Shown here: piece by piece, positions 53,400 through 62,380 of the stretch
Layout of the letters: every line of letters begins with the position of its first letter
Numbering within the stretch: position 1 is the stretch's first letter
Source of the DNA: G963677445 sp963677445
GTDB lineage: Bacteria > Bacteroidota > Ignavibacteria > Ignavibacteriales > Melioribacteraceae
Reading direction: 5' to 3'
NCBI GenBank assembly: GCA_963677445.2
Contig: CAXXGF010000075.1
Span: forward strand, 1-64,000
DNA: 64,000 nucleotides
Program-made: the position numbers and the translations under genes
Notes under the pieces: model-generated
The model's database searches: none
What the model saw: the letters and a program-made list of their open reading frames with translations, nothing else
What the model was told of the DNA's origin: nothing

Positions 53400-54758
53400 T
53401 TAAGCTTTTGCCACCTCTTTTTTTGCGTCGATTCTTTCGGTGACAAGCCGGAAGATATATAGCGCGACCGCGGCGGTCAGTCCGATAGCGAGGAAATAAA
53501 ACCATATATGGTGGGCATCGGCGTAATAGGCCGCTTTTTCAGCCGCCGATATTCCCGCGGGGAGTGTATGTGGATCGGGCACATAATAATCGAGCAGGTA
53601 TCCCGACATGATAAATCCTACAATCGCCGAAATAAAGGAATGCAGATGGCTGAAGCCGAGGTAAAGTCCTTCCTCACCTTTGGGGGCCTGAAATGAAAAA
53701 TATTCGAGGAACCGGGGGGAGATGAAACATTCGGCGAGTCCCTGTATAGCAATTCCAATGATCATCATAATTGTAAGGGGATGCATTATAAAGAGCCCGA
53801 GGATAGAAACAGCGTCTCCTGTTATCGATTCAAGAGAGGTGCTCATGGCCATGGCGAGAGCTGAAAAAGGCATGAGAATCATACCCCAGAGCATTGAGGT
53901 AACCGCTTTCGATTTTTTCATCCACTGGGTAACAAATACCACAAAAATTACAACAACCAGGGGGTTGACATTCGCGAGCCATTCCGGTTTTGCTTCTTCA
54001 CCAAGAAGGCGGATAACATATTTAGGCATACTCGCGTAAAGCTGGTGCTGAATCATCCAGAAGCCTGTTACGATAAGAGTAAGGATTATAAGACGGGGAG
54101 TGGTGAAAATATTTATGAGGGCTTTCATTACATCATCAATGCTTTTTGAACTGGCTTCTTTATTTTTAAGAGGTTTGAAAAAGAAGGCGGCAAAAAGAAG
54201 GGCCAGGAAAGCCATTCCGGCCGAGAAAAAGTTTACATATTCAAGTCCGAGTCCCTGCCTGATATAAGGTACAAAAGTTTTACCGCTGAAAGCGCCGATA
54301 TTAACTATCCAGTAAAAAAGGGAATAACCGCGGGCTCTGTTGGCTTCATTAGAGGTTTTTGCAACTGTGCCTGTAATAAGAGGTTTGATGAATGAGCCGC
54401 CAATCATAACAACAAAAAGGAAGAAAATAACAGAAACTTTGTCGGTAAAAATACCGAGGAAAAAATATCCGATAGTCAGCAAACCGAATGCTATTAAAAG
54501 TCCGTTTTTAAACCCTATTTTGTCACCAATAGCACCGACGAATGGAGGGAAAAGGTATAACCCGGCAAAGAAAAATCCGGCGACATAACCGGTTTCTGTG
54601 TCTGTAAACCCGACTATATCGGTAAGGTATAAAGTAAGAACAATGAAAAAACCATAATAAGCGGCTCTTTCACAGAGCTCCATAAAATTAGCGAGCCAGA
54701 ATTCCTTTGGGAATTTCCAGGATTCTTTCTGGGGATTATTTTCAGCAGTGGAAACCAT
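53400..54758 (-). CDS. POT/PTR-family (MFS) transporter, probable peptide:proton symporter
   Basis: 452 residues and about 12-14 helices. ExxER motif of the POT family in NFMELCERAAYYGFFIVLTL, then GDKIGFKNGLLIAFGLLTIG and GGSFIKPLITGTVAKTSNEA, and the second-half FSFQAPKGEEGLYLGFSHLH. Imports di/tripeptides or similar with protons through the inner membrane. The sixth-seventh helix loop and a C-terminal TERIDAKKEVAK tail are cytoplasmic. Convergent with the T9SS genes. Confidence 0.85.
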   Translation of the reverse strand: MVSTAENNPQKESWKFPKEFWLANFMELCERAAYYGFFIVLTLYLTDIVGFTDTETGYVAGFFFAGLYLFPPFVGAIGDKIGFKNGLLIAFGLLTIGYFFLGIFTDKVSVIFFLFVVMIGGSFIKPLITGTVAKTSNEANRARGYSLFYWIVNIGAFSGKTFVPYIRQGLGLEYVNFFSAGMAFLALLFAAFFFKPLKNKEASSKSIDDVMKALINIFTTPRLIILTLIVTGFWMIQHQLYASMPKYVIRLLGEEAKPEWLANVNPLVVVIFVVFVTQWMKKSKAVTSMLWGMILMPFSALAMAMSTSLESITGDAVSILGLFIMHPLTIMMIIGIAIQGLAECFISPRFLEYFSFQAPKGEEGLYLGFSHLHSFISAIVGFIMSGYLLDYYVPDPHTLPAGISAAEKAAYYADAHHIWFYFLAIGLTAAVALYIFRLVTERIDAKKEVAKA

Positions 54759-55224
54759 ATATTTCTCTCTTCTTATTTAAAAAATACAAAGTTAAATAAA
54801 ATGGCAGAAATAAAAAATGAAAAGCGGCGGAACCGGATGTGAAAATAATTTCGGGGTGTTCTTTATGACTATTTTGCTGCCGGCAGGTAGCGGTTTGAAT
54901 GGTGAATTATGAATGGTGAATTATGAATTACTCAGTAACAATCAAATTCTGAACTGAATGGCAAAATTCCCACAGGTTTCTCAGATTAAAGCAGATATTA
55001 AAACAGGATTTTCAGAATTGGAATTAAGGTACGGATCATTCTAAGCGCAATAAAAATTGTTCATCATTAAATTATCCGTTGTCCATTGTCAATTATCAAT
55101 TTTATCAGGAAATCCCTTTTTTTCTGCACTTGTTCTCTCTTTTTTAAGGCCCATTTTTAATTTTATATTAACACATATTTATCTATATTACCTGATTGAT
55201 AAATTTTGATTTTCCGAGAAAAGA
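54759..55224. other. Intergenic, short direct repeats only
   Basis: GAATGGTGAATTATGAATGG- type direct repeats (about 54898-54930) and a late CATTGTCAATTATCAATT phrase (55084-55101). Promoter region of the outer membrane protein gene. No gene seen. Confidence 0.4.
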
Positions 55225-55953
55225 ATGAAGAAATTATTTCTTGTAATATTTTCAGCATTGCTGATTTTTTCCACGAGTGAAGCTCAGTCGGGGAAAATGG
55301 GCTGGATAGCGAAATTTGGCATGGCGGGGGGAGTGACTCCTACATGGATAATGCCCGACATGGATGCGCTGAATGCTTTCATGCCCGGATTTGGATTGGA
55401 TAAACTGCCTGAAAATGGATTCTTCGCTATGGGCGGCTCAGGTTACGCATATATAATGGTTGTAAAAAATCTCCGCATCGGGGGAATGGGATTCAGCGGC
55501 AATACAAGTGTTGAAGGACTGGTAAACGGATACCGGCAGCAGGTGGATTACCAGCTTGGAGCGGGAGCGTTTACGGTTGAATATACCCTGCCTTTTATAA
55601 GAAAAATGGCAGTCTCGGTCGGCGCGATGATAGGGGGAGGATCGGTGCAGATAGATATATACAAAAACAAGGGTGATTTTTCTTTTAACAACCTTTTTAC
55701 CGATTTGAATTCCCCGAGTGAGAATATCAGCCGGAGACTCAGCTCAAACTTTTTTACAGTAAGTCCCACTTTAAATATTGATATTCCCTTCGCCCGTTTT
55801 ATCGCCTTCAGAATTGGCGGCGGGTACCTGATGACTTTCGGTGATGATTGGAAAATTGAAAATGATCAGACACTTCATAATGTCCCGTCGGAGCTGAACG
55901 GAGATTCCTTTTTTATTCAGACAGGCCTTTTCTTCGGCTTTTTTGCTTTTTAG
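55225..55953 (+). CDS. Secreted outer-membrane-type protein of unknown function
   Basis: 242 residues. Signal peptide LFLVIFSALLIFSTSEA. Glycine- and aromatic-rich strands (FFAMGGSGYAYIMVVKNLRI, LGAGAFTVEYTLPF, ISVGAMIGGGSVQID-like, FRIGGGYLMTFGDDWKI) and a terminal FFIQTGLFFGFFAF suggest a small beta barrel with the C-terminal Phe typical of outer membrane proteins. No named family. It ends ten bases before the dTDP-glucose dehydratase gene and may be in the same operon. Confidence 0.72.
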   Translation: MKKLFLVIFSALLIFSTSEAQSGKMGWIAKFGMAGGVTPTWIMPDMDALNAFMPGFGLDKLPENGFFAMGGSGYAYIMVVKNLRIGGMGFSGNTSVEGLVNGYRQQVDYQLGAGAFTVEYTLPFIRKMAVSVGAMIGGGSVQIDIYKNKGDFSFNNLFTDLNSPSENISRRLSSNFFTVSPTLNIDIPFARFIAFRIGGGYLMTFGDDWKIENDQTLHNVPSELNGDSFFIQTGLFFGFFAF

Positions 55954-55963
55954 GAGTAATTTG

Positions 55964-56986
55964 ATGAAACATATTCTGGTTACCGGCGGAGCCGGATTTA
56001 TCGGAAGCAATTTTATAAGATATATACTGGAAAGAGAGGATTATCATCTCGTTAATCTCGACAAGCTTACTTACGCGGGAAACCTGGAAAACCTGCGCGG
56101 TTTTGAAGACCACGTAAATTACGGCTTTATAAAAGGGGATATATGTAATCGTGAGCTGGTTGAGCACATCATTAAAGAATTCCGGATTGACTGTATAATT
56201 AATTTTGCCGCTGAGTCGCATGTAGACAGAAGTATACTCGGAACAGAAGAGTTTATCAGGACAAATATTCTGGGGACAAATACTCTTATTGAGGCCGCAA
56301 AAAGAAATGGTATAGAAAAATTCATACAGATATCCACCGATGAGGTTTATGGCAGCCTCGGACCGGCCGGAGCTTTCACTGAAGAAACTCCCCTTTCACC
56401 CAACAGTCCCTATTCCGCGAGCAAGGCCTCAGCCGACATGCTTGTTCTTTCACAGCATCGTACATTCGGATTTTCGGGAATCGTTACAAGATGCTCAAAT
56501 AATTATGGTCCCGCGCAGTTTCCCGAAAAACTTATTCCTCTGATGATCCTCAACGCGATGCAGGATAAGAAGCTGCCTGTATATGGGGACGGCAAAAACG
56601 TAAGAGACTGGATTTTTGTAGCGGATCACGCTTCAGCTATTCTGGCTGTAATGAAAAATGGTTTACCTGGCGAGGTTTACAACATAGGGGCCGAGACAGA
56701 AAAGAATAACCTGGATGTTATAAAGGGGATATTATCGATTCTCGGGAAACCGGAGACTCTCATTGAATATGTGAAAGACCGGCCCGGACATGACAGAAGG
56801 TACGCTATAAATCCGGCGAAAATTAGAAAGGAACTTGAATGGCAGCCGGAAAATAAATTTGAAGAAGCGCTGGAACATACCGTCCGCTGGTATATGGATA
56901 ACCGGCAGTGGTGGGAAAGAGTAATTAACAAAGATTATTTAAAGTATTATGAAGAGTTATATGGCAGTAAATATGGTAAAGAATAG
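55964..56986 (+). CDS. rfbB: dTDP-glucose 4,6-dehydratase
   Basis: 340 residues from the ATG at 55964, chosen because AGGAG lies ten bases upstream. NAD-binding HILVTGGAGFIGSNFIRYIL, DKLTYAGNLENL (dTDP-glucose dehydratase hallmark), the catalytic ISTDEVYGSLG (Thr-Asp-Glu) and YSASKASADMLV (Tyr-x-x-x-Lys), RCSNNYGPAQFPEKLIPLMI, and PGHDRRYAINPAKIRKELEW. Converts dTDP-glucose to dTDP-4-keto-6-deoxyglucose for deoxysugar synthesis. Full length. First committed enzyme of the polysaccharide cluster; the matching rmlA/rmlD are not in the window. Confidence 0.93.
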   Translation: MKHILVTGGAGFIGSNFIRYILEREDYHLVNLDKLTYAGNLENLRGFEDHVNYGFIKGDICNRELVEHIIKEFRIDCIINFAAESHVDRSILGTEEFIRTNILGTNTLIEAAKRNGIEKFIQISTDEVYGSLGPAGAFTEETPLSPNSPYSASKASADMLVLSQHRTFGFSGIVTRCSNNYGPAQFPEKLIPLMILNAMQDKKLPVYGDGKNVRDWIFVADHASAILAVMKNGLPGEVYNIGAETEKNNLDVIKGILSILGKPETLIEYVKDRPGHDRRYAINPAKIRKELEWQPENKFEEALEHTVRWYMDNRQWWERVINKDYLKYYEELYGSKYGKE

Positions 56987-58808
56987 TATTAAAAAAACAT
57001 TTCCGGCAATCTTTTTGCTGGTTTTGCTGACTACATCTGCAACAGCACAGTTTCAAACAAATCAGACGGATAAAAACTCGAAAAAACTTTTCGGGACAGA
57101 AACCTCCTATAGCAGCAAGTCTGTTCAAAAACATTACCAGAGTATTTTTTCTCTTTCGGGCGAGGGAGCCTCTGTTTTTCCCGCACCCTCTTTTGACCAG
57201 GACAAAGAACAGCTTCTGAACAAAATCAGGGAAATGATACCGATGGACGGGCCGGTTGATCCATATAAATATTATCTTGGCCCGGGCGATGTTCTCGAAA
57301 TCAATATTTTAAGTGAAGCTCCTGTCACTCTTCCTGTGTCGGTCAGCCCCGAGGCAACTCTTTCTATTCCTCTTTTTGGAACAATAGAAGTAAGAGGACT
57401 CACCCTTGCTGACGCGAAAAAAGAAATAGCGGAAAAGCTTGGTGAAAAATACAGGAAGGCCAAAATAACAGCCACTTTATTAAGCCCCCGCATCTTTAAT
57501 GTTTATGTTGGCGGACTTGTTAAAAATCCGGGCACTTTTTACGCGTCTCCCTTTCACAGGGCCGATTTTGCCATATACCAGGCCAACCTTGGCCTGATTG
57601 ACCCTGGAAAAAAGGAATTAAAGCTTGAACAATTAAGAAAAGAATTCATAAATAAACCTGAAACATTTAACTATTTCAGGGAGGAAGAGCAGGGGAGCGG
57701 GGAATTAGAGATGTCCCTGAGAAATATCCATATTGTCAGGCGGAACGGGGATACCCTTTCGGTTGATCTGATGCGGTATTACGCTACCGGCGATCTTCAG
57801 TTCAATCCTTATCTGAATGATGGAGACAGGCTGATCGTACCGAATCTTGACCTGGAGAAAAACAGTATCACCATTTCGGGTAATGTAAGTCTGCAGGGAA
57901 CATTTGAATATTCAGCCACCGATTCGATAGGCAATATTTTTTCCATTGTCCAGGGCGCCGGAAAAAACGCTGACTTAGAGAATGTTGACCTTTACAGGCT
58001 TGATGAAAAAGAGGAAAGTTTTTCTCACAAAGTTATAAATCTGGAAAAAGTTATTGCCGGTGAAGCTGAAGATTTTCCACTTTTACCGGGTGACAGAATT
58101 GTCGTAAGGGCAAAAGTAACAAGAGAAAAAATATTTAACGTAATGGTGAGAGGTGAAGTTAAAAGGCCCGGAATGTATCCTGTAATAAGGGATGTTACAA
58201 AACTTTCCGATCTGGTAGAATCCTGCGGCGGATTTACTGCCGACGCTTCACTTTCGGAAGCTAAAGTGGTAAGGTTCAGCGATCCGCTCGACAGAACTGA
58301 AAGTAATCCCGATTACCTGAGAATGGTTACCCTCAGGCTAAGTGACATGGACCCTGAAGAAAGGCAGTATTTTAACTTTGAATCAACAATCCAGAGAAAT
58401 TTCCTCTCAGTCGATTTTAACGCTCTTTTTGAGGAAAAGGAAGAATCGGCAGATATAACGCTTGATGAAGGTGATATAATAATTGTGCCTCCGAAAAGCA
58501 ACACAGTTTATATTTATGGGCAGGTGGCTCGTCCGGGTTATCTGACATTTCAGAAAGGGATGGATTTTGAATATTACATTTCAAAAGCCGGCGGTTCGAC
58601 AATCATGGCTGAAGATGGTGATGTAATGATCATTAAAGCGGGATCGAGGAACTGGATTGAAGCCGGGGATACCGAAATTGAACCGGGGGATATGATCTGG
58701 ATACCACGTGAAAAAGATAGAGATTTCGAGTATTATTTCACCTGGTTCAGCAAAATAGTTAGTGTTTTAGGAGGTGTGGCAACAATTATAATTCTTCTGC
58801 GTAATTAA
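56961..58808 (+). CDS. SLBB-domain polysaccharide export protein (OPX-like)
   Basis: 615 residues from the ATG at 56961; ATGs at 56949 and 56973 are alternatives and the start lies inside the preceding gene. Signal peptide (IKKTFPAIFLLVLLTTSATA). Residues about 100-190 are the Poly_export domain (YYLGPGDVLEINILSEAPVT, EATLSIPLFGTIEVRGLTLA). SLBB repeats follow (YVGGLVKNPGTFYA, ITISGNVSLQGTFEYSATDS, VMVRGEVKRPGMYPVIRDVT, YIYGQVARPGYLTFQKGMDF) with a C-terminal membrane helix (FSKIVSVLGGVATIIILL). It forms the periplasmic/outer-membrane conduit for a capsule or exopolysaccharide, like Wza but with several SLBB units. Confidence 0.9.
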   Translation: MAVNMVKNSIKKTFPAIFLLVLLTTSATAQFQTNQTDKNSKKLFGTETSYSSKSVQKHYQSIFSLSGEGASVFPAPSFDQDKEQLLNKIREMIPMDGPVDPYKYYLGPGDVLEINILSEAPVTLPVSVSPEATLSIPLFGTIEVRGLTLADAKKEIAEKLGEKYRKAKITATLLSPRIFNVYVGGLVKNPGTFYASPFHRADFAIYQANLGLIDPGKKELKLEQLRKEFINKPETFNYFREEEQGSGELEMSLRNIHIVRRNGDTLSVDLMRYYATGDLQFNPYLNDGDRLIVPNLDLEKNSITISGNVSLQGTFEYSATDSIGNIFSIVQGAGKNADLENVDLYRLDEKEESFSHKVINLEKVIAGEAEDFPLLPGDRIVVRAKVTREKIFNVMVRGEVKRPGMYPVIRDVTKLSDLVESCGGFTADASLSEAKVVRFSDPLDRTESNPDYLRMVTLRLSDMDPEERQYFNFESTIQRNFLSVDFNALFEEKEESADITLDEGDIIIVPPKSNTVYIYGQVARPGYLTFQKGMDFEYYISKAGGSTIMAEDGDVMIIKAGSRNWIEAGDTEIEPGDMIWIPREKDRDFEYYFTWFSKIVSVLGGVATIIILLRN

Positions 58809-58852
58809 ACGCTTCGCTGAAAATTATTTTGCGGCTGATGGCATTTTTGAAA

Positions 58853-58885
58853 GACGAGTACGAAGTACGATCACGAGAACGATTG
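58853..58885 (+). repeat. Short imperfect ACGAG/TACGA repeat
   Basis: GACGAGTACGAAGTACGATC then ACGAGAACGATTG, an imperfect short-unit tract of the kind seen at 42440-42482. Intergenic, between the export and cytidylyltransferase genes. Confidence 0.45.
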
Positions 58886-59040
58886 TTTATTCGCGATTTT
58901 GTTTTTATTCCGGACTCGCCAGTTTATGAATAAGAATATTTTTCACCCGGTTTCTTTTTAGTCCCGGGTTGAAGAGATAAAAAGTTTTATAGAGCGGAGC
59001 TTTTGACGAGCGCCGCATCCTATTAAAAACAGGAAAAGAG

Positions 59041-59847
59041 ATGGATAATAAATTTAGAAACAGTCTGCCTGTATTTATTCTTTGCGGCGGGCTGGGTACA
59101 AGATTAAAAGAGGAAACAGAATTCCGTCCCAAACCTATGGTGCCGGTAGGAGAACAACCTATTTTATGGCATATTATGAAAACCTACAGGAAATACGGGT
59201 TTAAGAAATTTGTGCTCTGCCTTGGTTTTAAGTCTGAGGTGATAAAATCATATTTCCTCAATTATTCAAAACTGAACAGTGATTTTACCGTCGATCTGAA
59301 TACAAATAATGTAACGGTTCATTCGGTCGCTCATGATCTGGACTGGGAGGTTACCCTCGCTTATACCGGCGAGCTGGCGATGACAGGAGCGAGAATAGCG
59401 CGCGCGGCGGAAAAATATCTCGGAGATGCCGAACATTTTGCCGTAACTTATGGTGACGGACTCACCGACGCGAATCTGGCGGATGAACTGGATTTCCATT
59501 TGGAGCATGGTAAAACAGGGACAATACTCGGGGTCAATCCTCCTTCAAGATTTGGAGAGATTAAAATTGAAAAGGATGTTGTGACCGAGTTTGCCGAAAA
59601 ACCTGAATTTACTGATGAATGGATAAATGGCGGATATTTTTTCTTTAAAAAGGATTTCCTGAAATATTTATCGAAAGATGAAAGTTGTGTGCTTGAGCGA
59701 CAGCCTCTTGTTGATCTGGCGAGGGACGGTGGCTTGAATATGTACCGTCATAGCGGATACTGGGCTTGTATGGATACACAGAGAGACAGGGAACAGCTTA
59801 ATAAATTATGGCAGAGCGGGAACGCGCCATGGAAAACAGACAAGTAA
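59041..59847 (+). CDS. rfbF: Glucose-1-phosphate cytidylyltransferase
   Basis: 268 residues. Nucleotidyltransferase motif PVFILCGGLGTRLKEETEFR then PKPMVPVGEQPILWHIMKTY; GYKS-like LCLGFKSEVIKSYFLNY; VTYGDGLTDANLADELDFH (metal Asp); WINGGYFFFKKDFLKYL and YWACMDTQRDREQLNKLW, all close to RfbF. Makes CDP-glucose from CTP and glucose-1-phosphate, the precursor of CDP-3,6-dideoxyhexoses and related sugars. No CDP-glucose 4,6-dehydratase (rfbG) is visible; the epimerase downstream may take that step or it lies outside. Confidence 0.92.
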   Translation: MDNKFRNSLPVFILCGGLGTRLKEETEFRPKPMVPVGEQPILWHIMKTYRKYGFKKFVLCLGFKSEVIKSYFLNYSKLNSDFTVDLNTNNVTVHSVAHDLDWEVTLAYTGELAMTGARIARAAEKYLGDAEHFAVTYGDGLTDANLADELDFHLEHGKTGTILGVNPPSRFGEIKIEKDVVTEFAEKPEFTDEWINGGYFFFKKDFLKYLSKDESCVLERQPLVDLARDGGLNMYRHSGYWACMDTQRDREQLNKLWQSGNAPWKTDK

Positions 59848-59863
59848 CTACGCGGAGGATAAA

Positions 59864-60871
59864 TTGAAAGTACTGGTAACAGGACATAAAGGATATATAG
59901 GAACACATCTGACAGAACTGCTGAAAAATGAAGGAATAAAATCAACCGGTGTGGATATTGGTCTTTTTGACGGTTGTGAATGGGAGAACAGGGTTAAACC
60001 GGATACTGAGCTGGAAATGGATTTCAGGGACCTGACAGTTGATATGCTTAAAGGTTATGACGCGATCATGCATCTCGCGGCTATCTCAAATGACCCTATG
60101 GGGGAGCTTGATCCCAACATTACTTATGATGTCAATCTTCACGGAACGGTTGCCCTGGCTAAAAAAGCCAAAGAAGCGGGTGTGCCCCGTTTTCTCTTTT
60201 CCGGAAGCTGTTCGGTATATGGAAAAGGGGAAAAACTTGACCTTGATGAATCGGCAAATCTAAATCCGGTTTCAGCCTACGCGGTATCAAAAGTTGAAGT
60301 TGAAAAAGAGCTGCATAAATTGGCGGATGAAACATTTTCGCCTGTGATTCTCCGCAACAGCACCGCGTATGGGCATTCACCCAACCTGAGGATTGATCTC
60401 GTTGTAAACAATCTGCTGGCCTCGGCAAAAAGTTACGGCGATATAAGGATAAAGAGTGACGGTTCTCCATGGAGGCCTCTTGTTCACTGCCGTGATATTG
60501 CCCGCGCCTTTATTGCCTTTGCCAAAGCGCCCCGTGAAATAATTCATGACCAGGCTGTGAATATCGGCGCCAATGAAGAAAATTTCCAGGTCAGGGATGT
60601 TGCCGATAAAGTTCAGGAGCTTATGCCCGATGCCAATATAGTTTATACGGGCGAGGTGGGGGAAGACCCGAGGAATTACCGGGTGAAATTTGATTTGCTG
60701 AATAAACTGCTGCCCGATTTTAACCTGTCTTATACACTTGGCAGTGGAATGGAAGAACTAAATTCGAAATATAATGAACATGGTTTCGGCAAAGAGGACT
60801 TTGAAGGCGACCAGTTTATAAGGCTGCGCGCTTTGAGCAAAAGTTTATCGAAATTAACAAAAAGGCAGTAA
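59864..60871 (+). CDS. NAD-dependent epimerase/dehydratase (extended SDR)
   Basis: 335 residues from a TTG with GCGGAGGA upstream. VLVTGHKGYIGTHLTELLKN, IMHLAAISNDPMGELDPNIT, FLFSGSCSVYGKGEKLDLDE, AYAVSKVEVEKELHKLADE (Tyr-x-x-x-Lys), VILRNSTAYGHSPNLRIDLV and a C-terminal sugar-binding part. Acts on a nucleotide sugar (epimerase, reductase or dehydratase); the specific reaction is not readable. Placed between rfbF and an rfbC-like gene with a two-base gap, so one operon. Confidence 0.88.
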   Translation: MKVLVTGHKGYIGTHLTELLKNEGIKSTGVDIGLFDGCEWENRVKPDTELEMDFRDLTVDMLKGYDAIMHLAAISNDPMGELDPNITYDVNLHGTVALAKKAKEAGVPRFLFSGSCSVYGKGEKLDLDESANLNPVSAYAVSKVEVEKELHKLADETFSPVILRNSTAYGHSPNLRIDLVVNNLLASAKSYGDIRIKSDGSPWRPLVHCRDIARAFIAFAKAPREIIHDQAVNIGANEENFQVRDVADKVQELMPDANIVYTGEVGEDPRNYRVKFDLLNKLLPDFNLSYTLGSGMEELNSKYNEHGFGKEDFEGDQFIRLRALSKSLSKLTKRQ

Positions 60872-60872
60872 A

Positions 60873-61419
60873 ATGAAATTTAATGAAACTCCCTTAAAGG
60901 GAGCTTATACAATAGAACTTGAAAAATTTGGCGATGACAGGGGCTTTTTCGCGCGATTTTTCTGCAAAAAAGAATATGAAGCGCTGGGTCTCGATAATGA
61001 AATAGTACAGATTAATAACTCATTAAGCAAAGATAAAGGCACACTGCGAGGGCTTCATTACCAGTTGGCTCCGAAATCAGAAACAAAAATAGTAAGATGT
61101 GTCAAGGGAGCTTTATATGATGTTATCCTTGATCTCAGGGAAGGATCGGAAACATTCGGCAAGTGGTTCGCCGCTGAACTTACCCCTGAAAAACAGGACA
61201 ATGATGCTCGTTCCGAAAGGATTCGGCCATGGTTTCCTGACGCTTACCGAGGATACCGAAGCTCTTTACCTGGTGACAGAATATTACGCGCCCCGAACTG
61301 GAACGGGGAATTAGATGGAACGACCCGAAGTTTGACATAAAGTGGCCTTTTGATCCGGTCATAATTTCGGATAAAGATAAAAACCATCCCGATTTTAATC
61401 CTGATATTCATCTTAAATA
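60873..61419 (+). pseudogene. rfbC: dTDP-4-dehydrorhamnose 3,5-epimerase-like (RmlC/cupin), two frameshifts
   Basis: The first 109 residues are intact: GAYTIELEKFGDDRGFFARF, IVQINNSLSKDKGTLRGLHY, KIVRCVKGALYDVILDLREG. The frame then shifts within A5 at 61190-61194 (removing one A gives ELTPENRTMMLVPKGFGHGF) and again in the CCCC run near 61291 (removing one C gives YYAPELERGIRWNDPKFDIK) before VIISDKDKNHPDFNPDIH and the stop at 61419. Restored length about 181, typical of RmlC. Both are apparent one-base insertions in homopolymers. The catalytic His is kept in RGLHY. Confidence 0.85.
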
Positions 61420-61429
61420 GGGGAGAAGG

Positions 61430-62380
61430 ATGAATATTTTATTTACAGGAGCAAGTTCATTTACAGGATTCTGGTTTGTCAGGGAACTGGTAAACGCGGG
61501 CCATAAAGTAACGGCCATTTTTACCGGTGAAGGACCTGAAGCATATGACGGCGTAAGAAAATCACGAGTTGAAGAACTAACGGAACTGAGCAAACCGGTT
61601 TTCGGGTGTAAATATGGAAGCGAATTGTTCATGGAGCTTCTTGATCCCGATATGAAATGGGATGTTTTTTGCCATCATGCCGCGGATGTAACTAATTATA
61701 AAAGTCTGGACTATAACGTGGTATCGGGTCTTTCGAATAATACCTCGGGCAGCAGGAATGTACTGGGAAGTTTAAAATCGGGAGGCTGCCGGAATATGAT
61801 TCTTACAGGCAGCGTTTTTGAGCAGAATGAAGGAGCCGGTTCGGGAACCATGCGGGCGTTTTCTCCATATGGTCTGACAAAGGGATTAACCTCGGAATAT
61901 TTTAGATATTACTGTGAATATTTTGGTGTTAACCTGGGGAAATTTGTAATCCCAAATCCTTTCGGTCCTTATGAAGAGCCGAGATTTACCACCTACCTGA
62001 TAAAAAACTGGATAAGGAAGGAAGTTCCAGCAGTTAATACACCGGACTATGTCAGGGATAATATCCATGTTTCACTTTTGGCAAAGTATTATTTGATATT
62101 CCTTGAGCGGTTTGTCAGGGGAAGGGAAAAGTACATGAAAATTAATCCTTCCGGTTATGCCGAAAGCCAGGGATCATTCACCAGAAGATTTTCGGCGGAA
62201 ATGAAAAAAAGGCTGTCTCTTCCCTGCGAATTCAAACTTAATGCACAGACTGACTTTTCCGAACCTCTCATGAGGATCAATACCGATGTGGATATGGTTA
62301 TCAGGGAAAGCTGGGATGAAGGAACCGCGTGGGATGAGCTCGCTGAATTTTATCATAATTATTACGCATTGGGATTATGA
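61430..62380 (+). CDS. NAD-dependent epimerase/dehydratase-like protein
   Basis: 316 residues, preceded by GGGAGAAGG. ILFTGASSFTGFWFVRELVN, VFCHHAADVTNYKSLDYNVV, MILTGSVFEQNEGAGSG, FSPYGLTKGLTSEYFRYYCE (Tyr-x-x-x-Lys), VIPNPFGPYEEPRFTTYLIK and a C-terminal cap. An extended SDR acting on a nucleotide sugar. Stop overlaps the next start by four bases. Confidence 0.85.
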   Translation: MNILFTGASSFTGFWFVRELVNAGHKVTAIFTGEGPEAYDGVRKSRVEELTELSKPVFGCKYGSELFMELLDPDMKWDVFCHHAADVTNYKSLDYNVVSGLSNNTSGSRNVLGSLKSGGCRNMILTGSVFEQNEGAGSGTMRAFSPYGLTKGLTSEYFRYYCEYFGVNLGKFVIPNPFGPYEEPRFTTYLIKNWIRKEVPAVNTPDYVRDNIHVSLLAKYYLIFLERFVRGREKYMKINPSGYAESQGSFTRRFSAEMKKRLSLPCEFKLNAQTDFSEPLMRINTDVDMVIRESWDEGTAWDELAEFYHNYYALGL

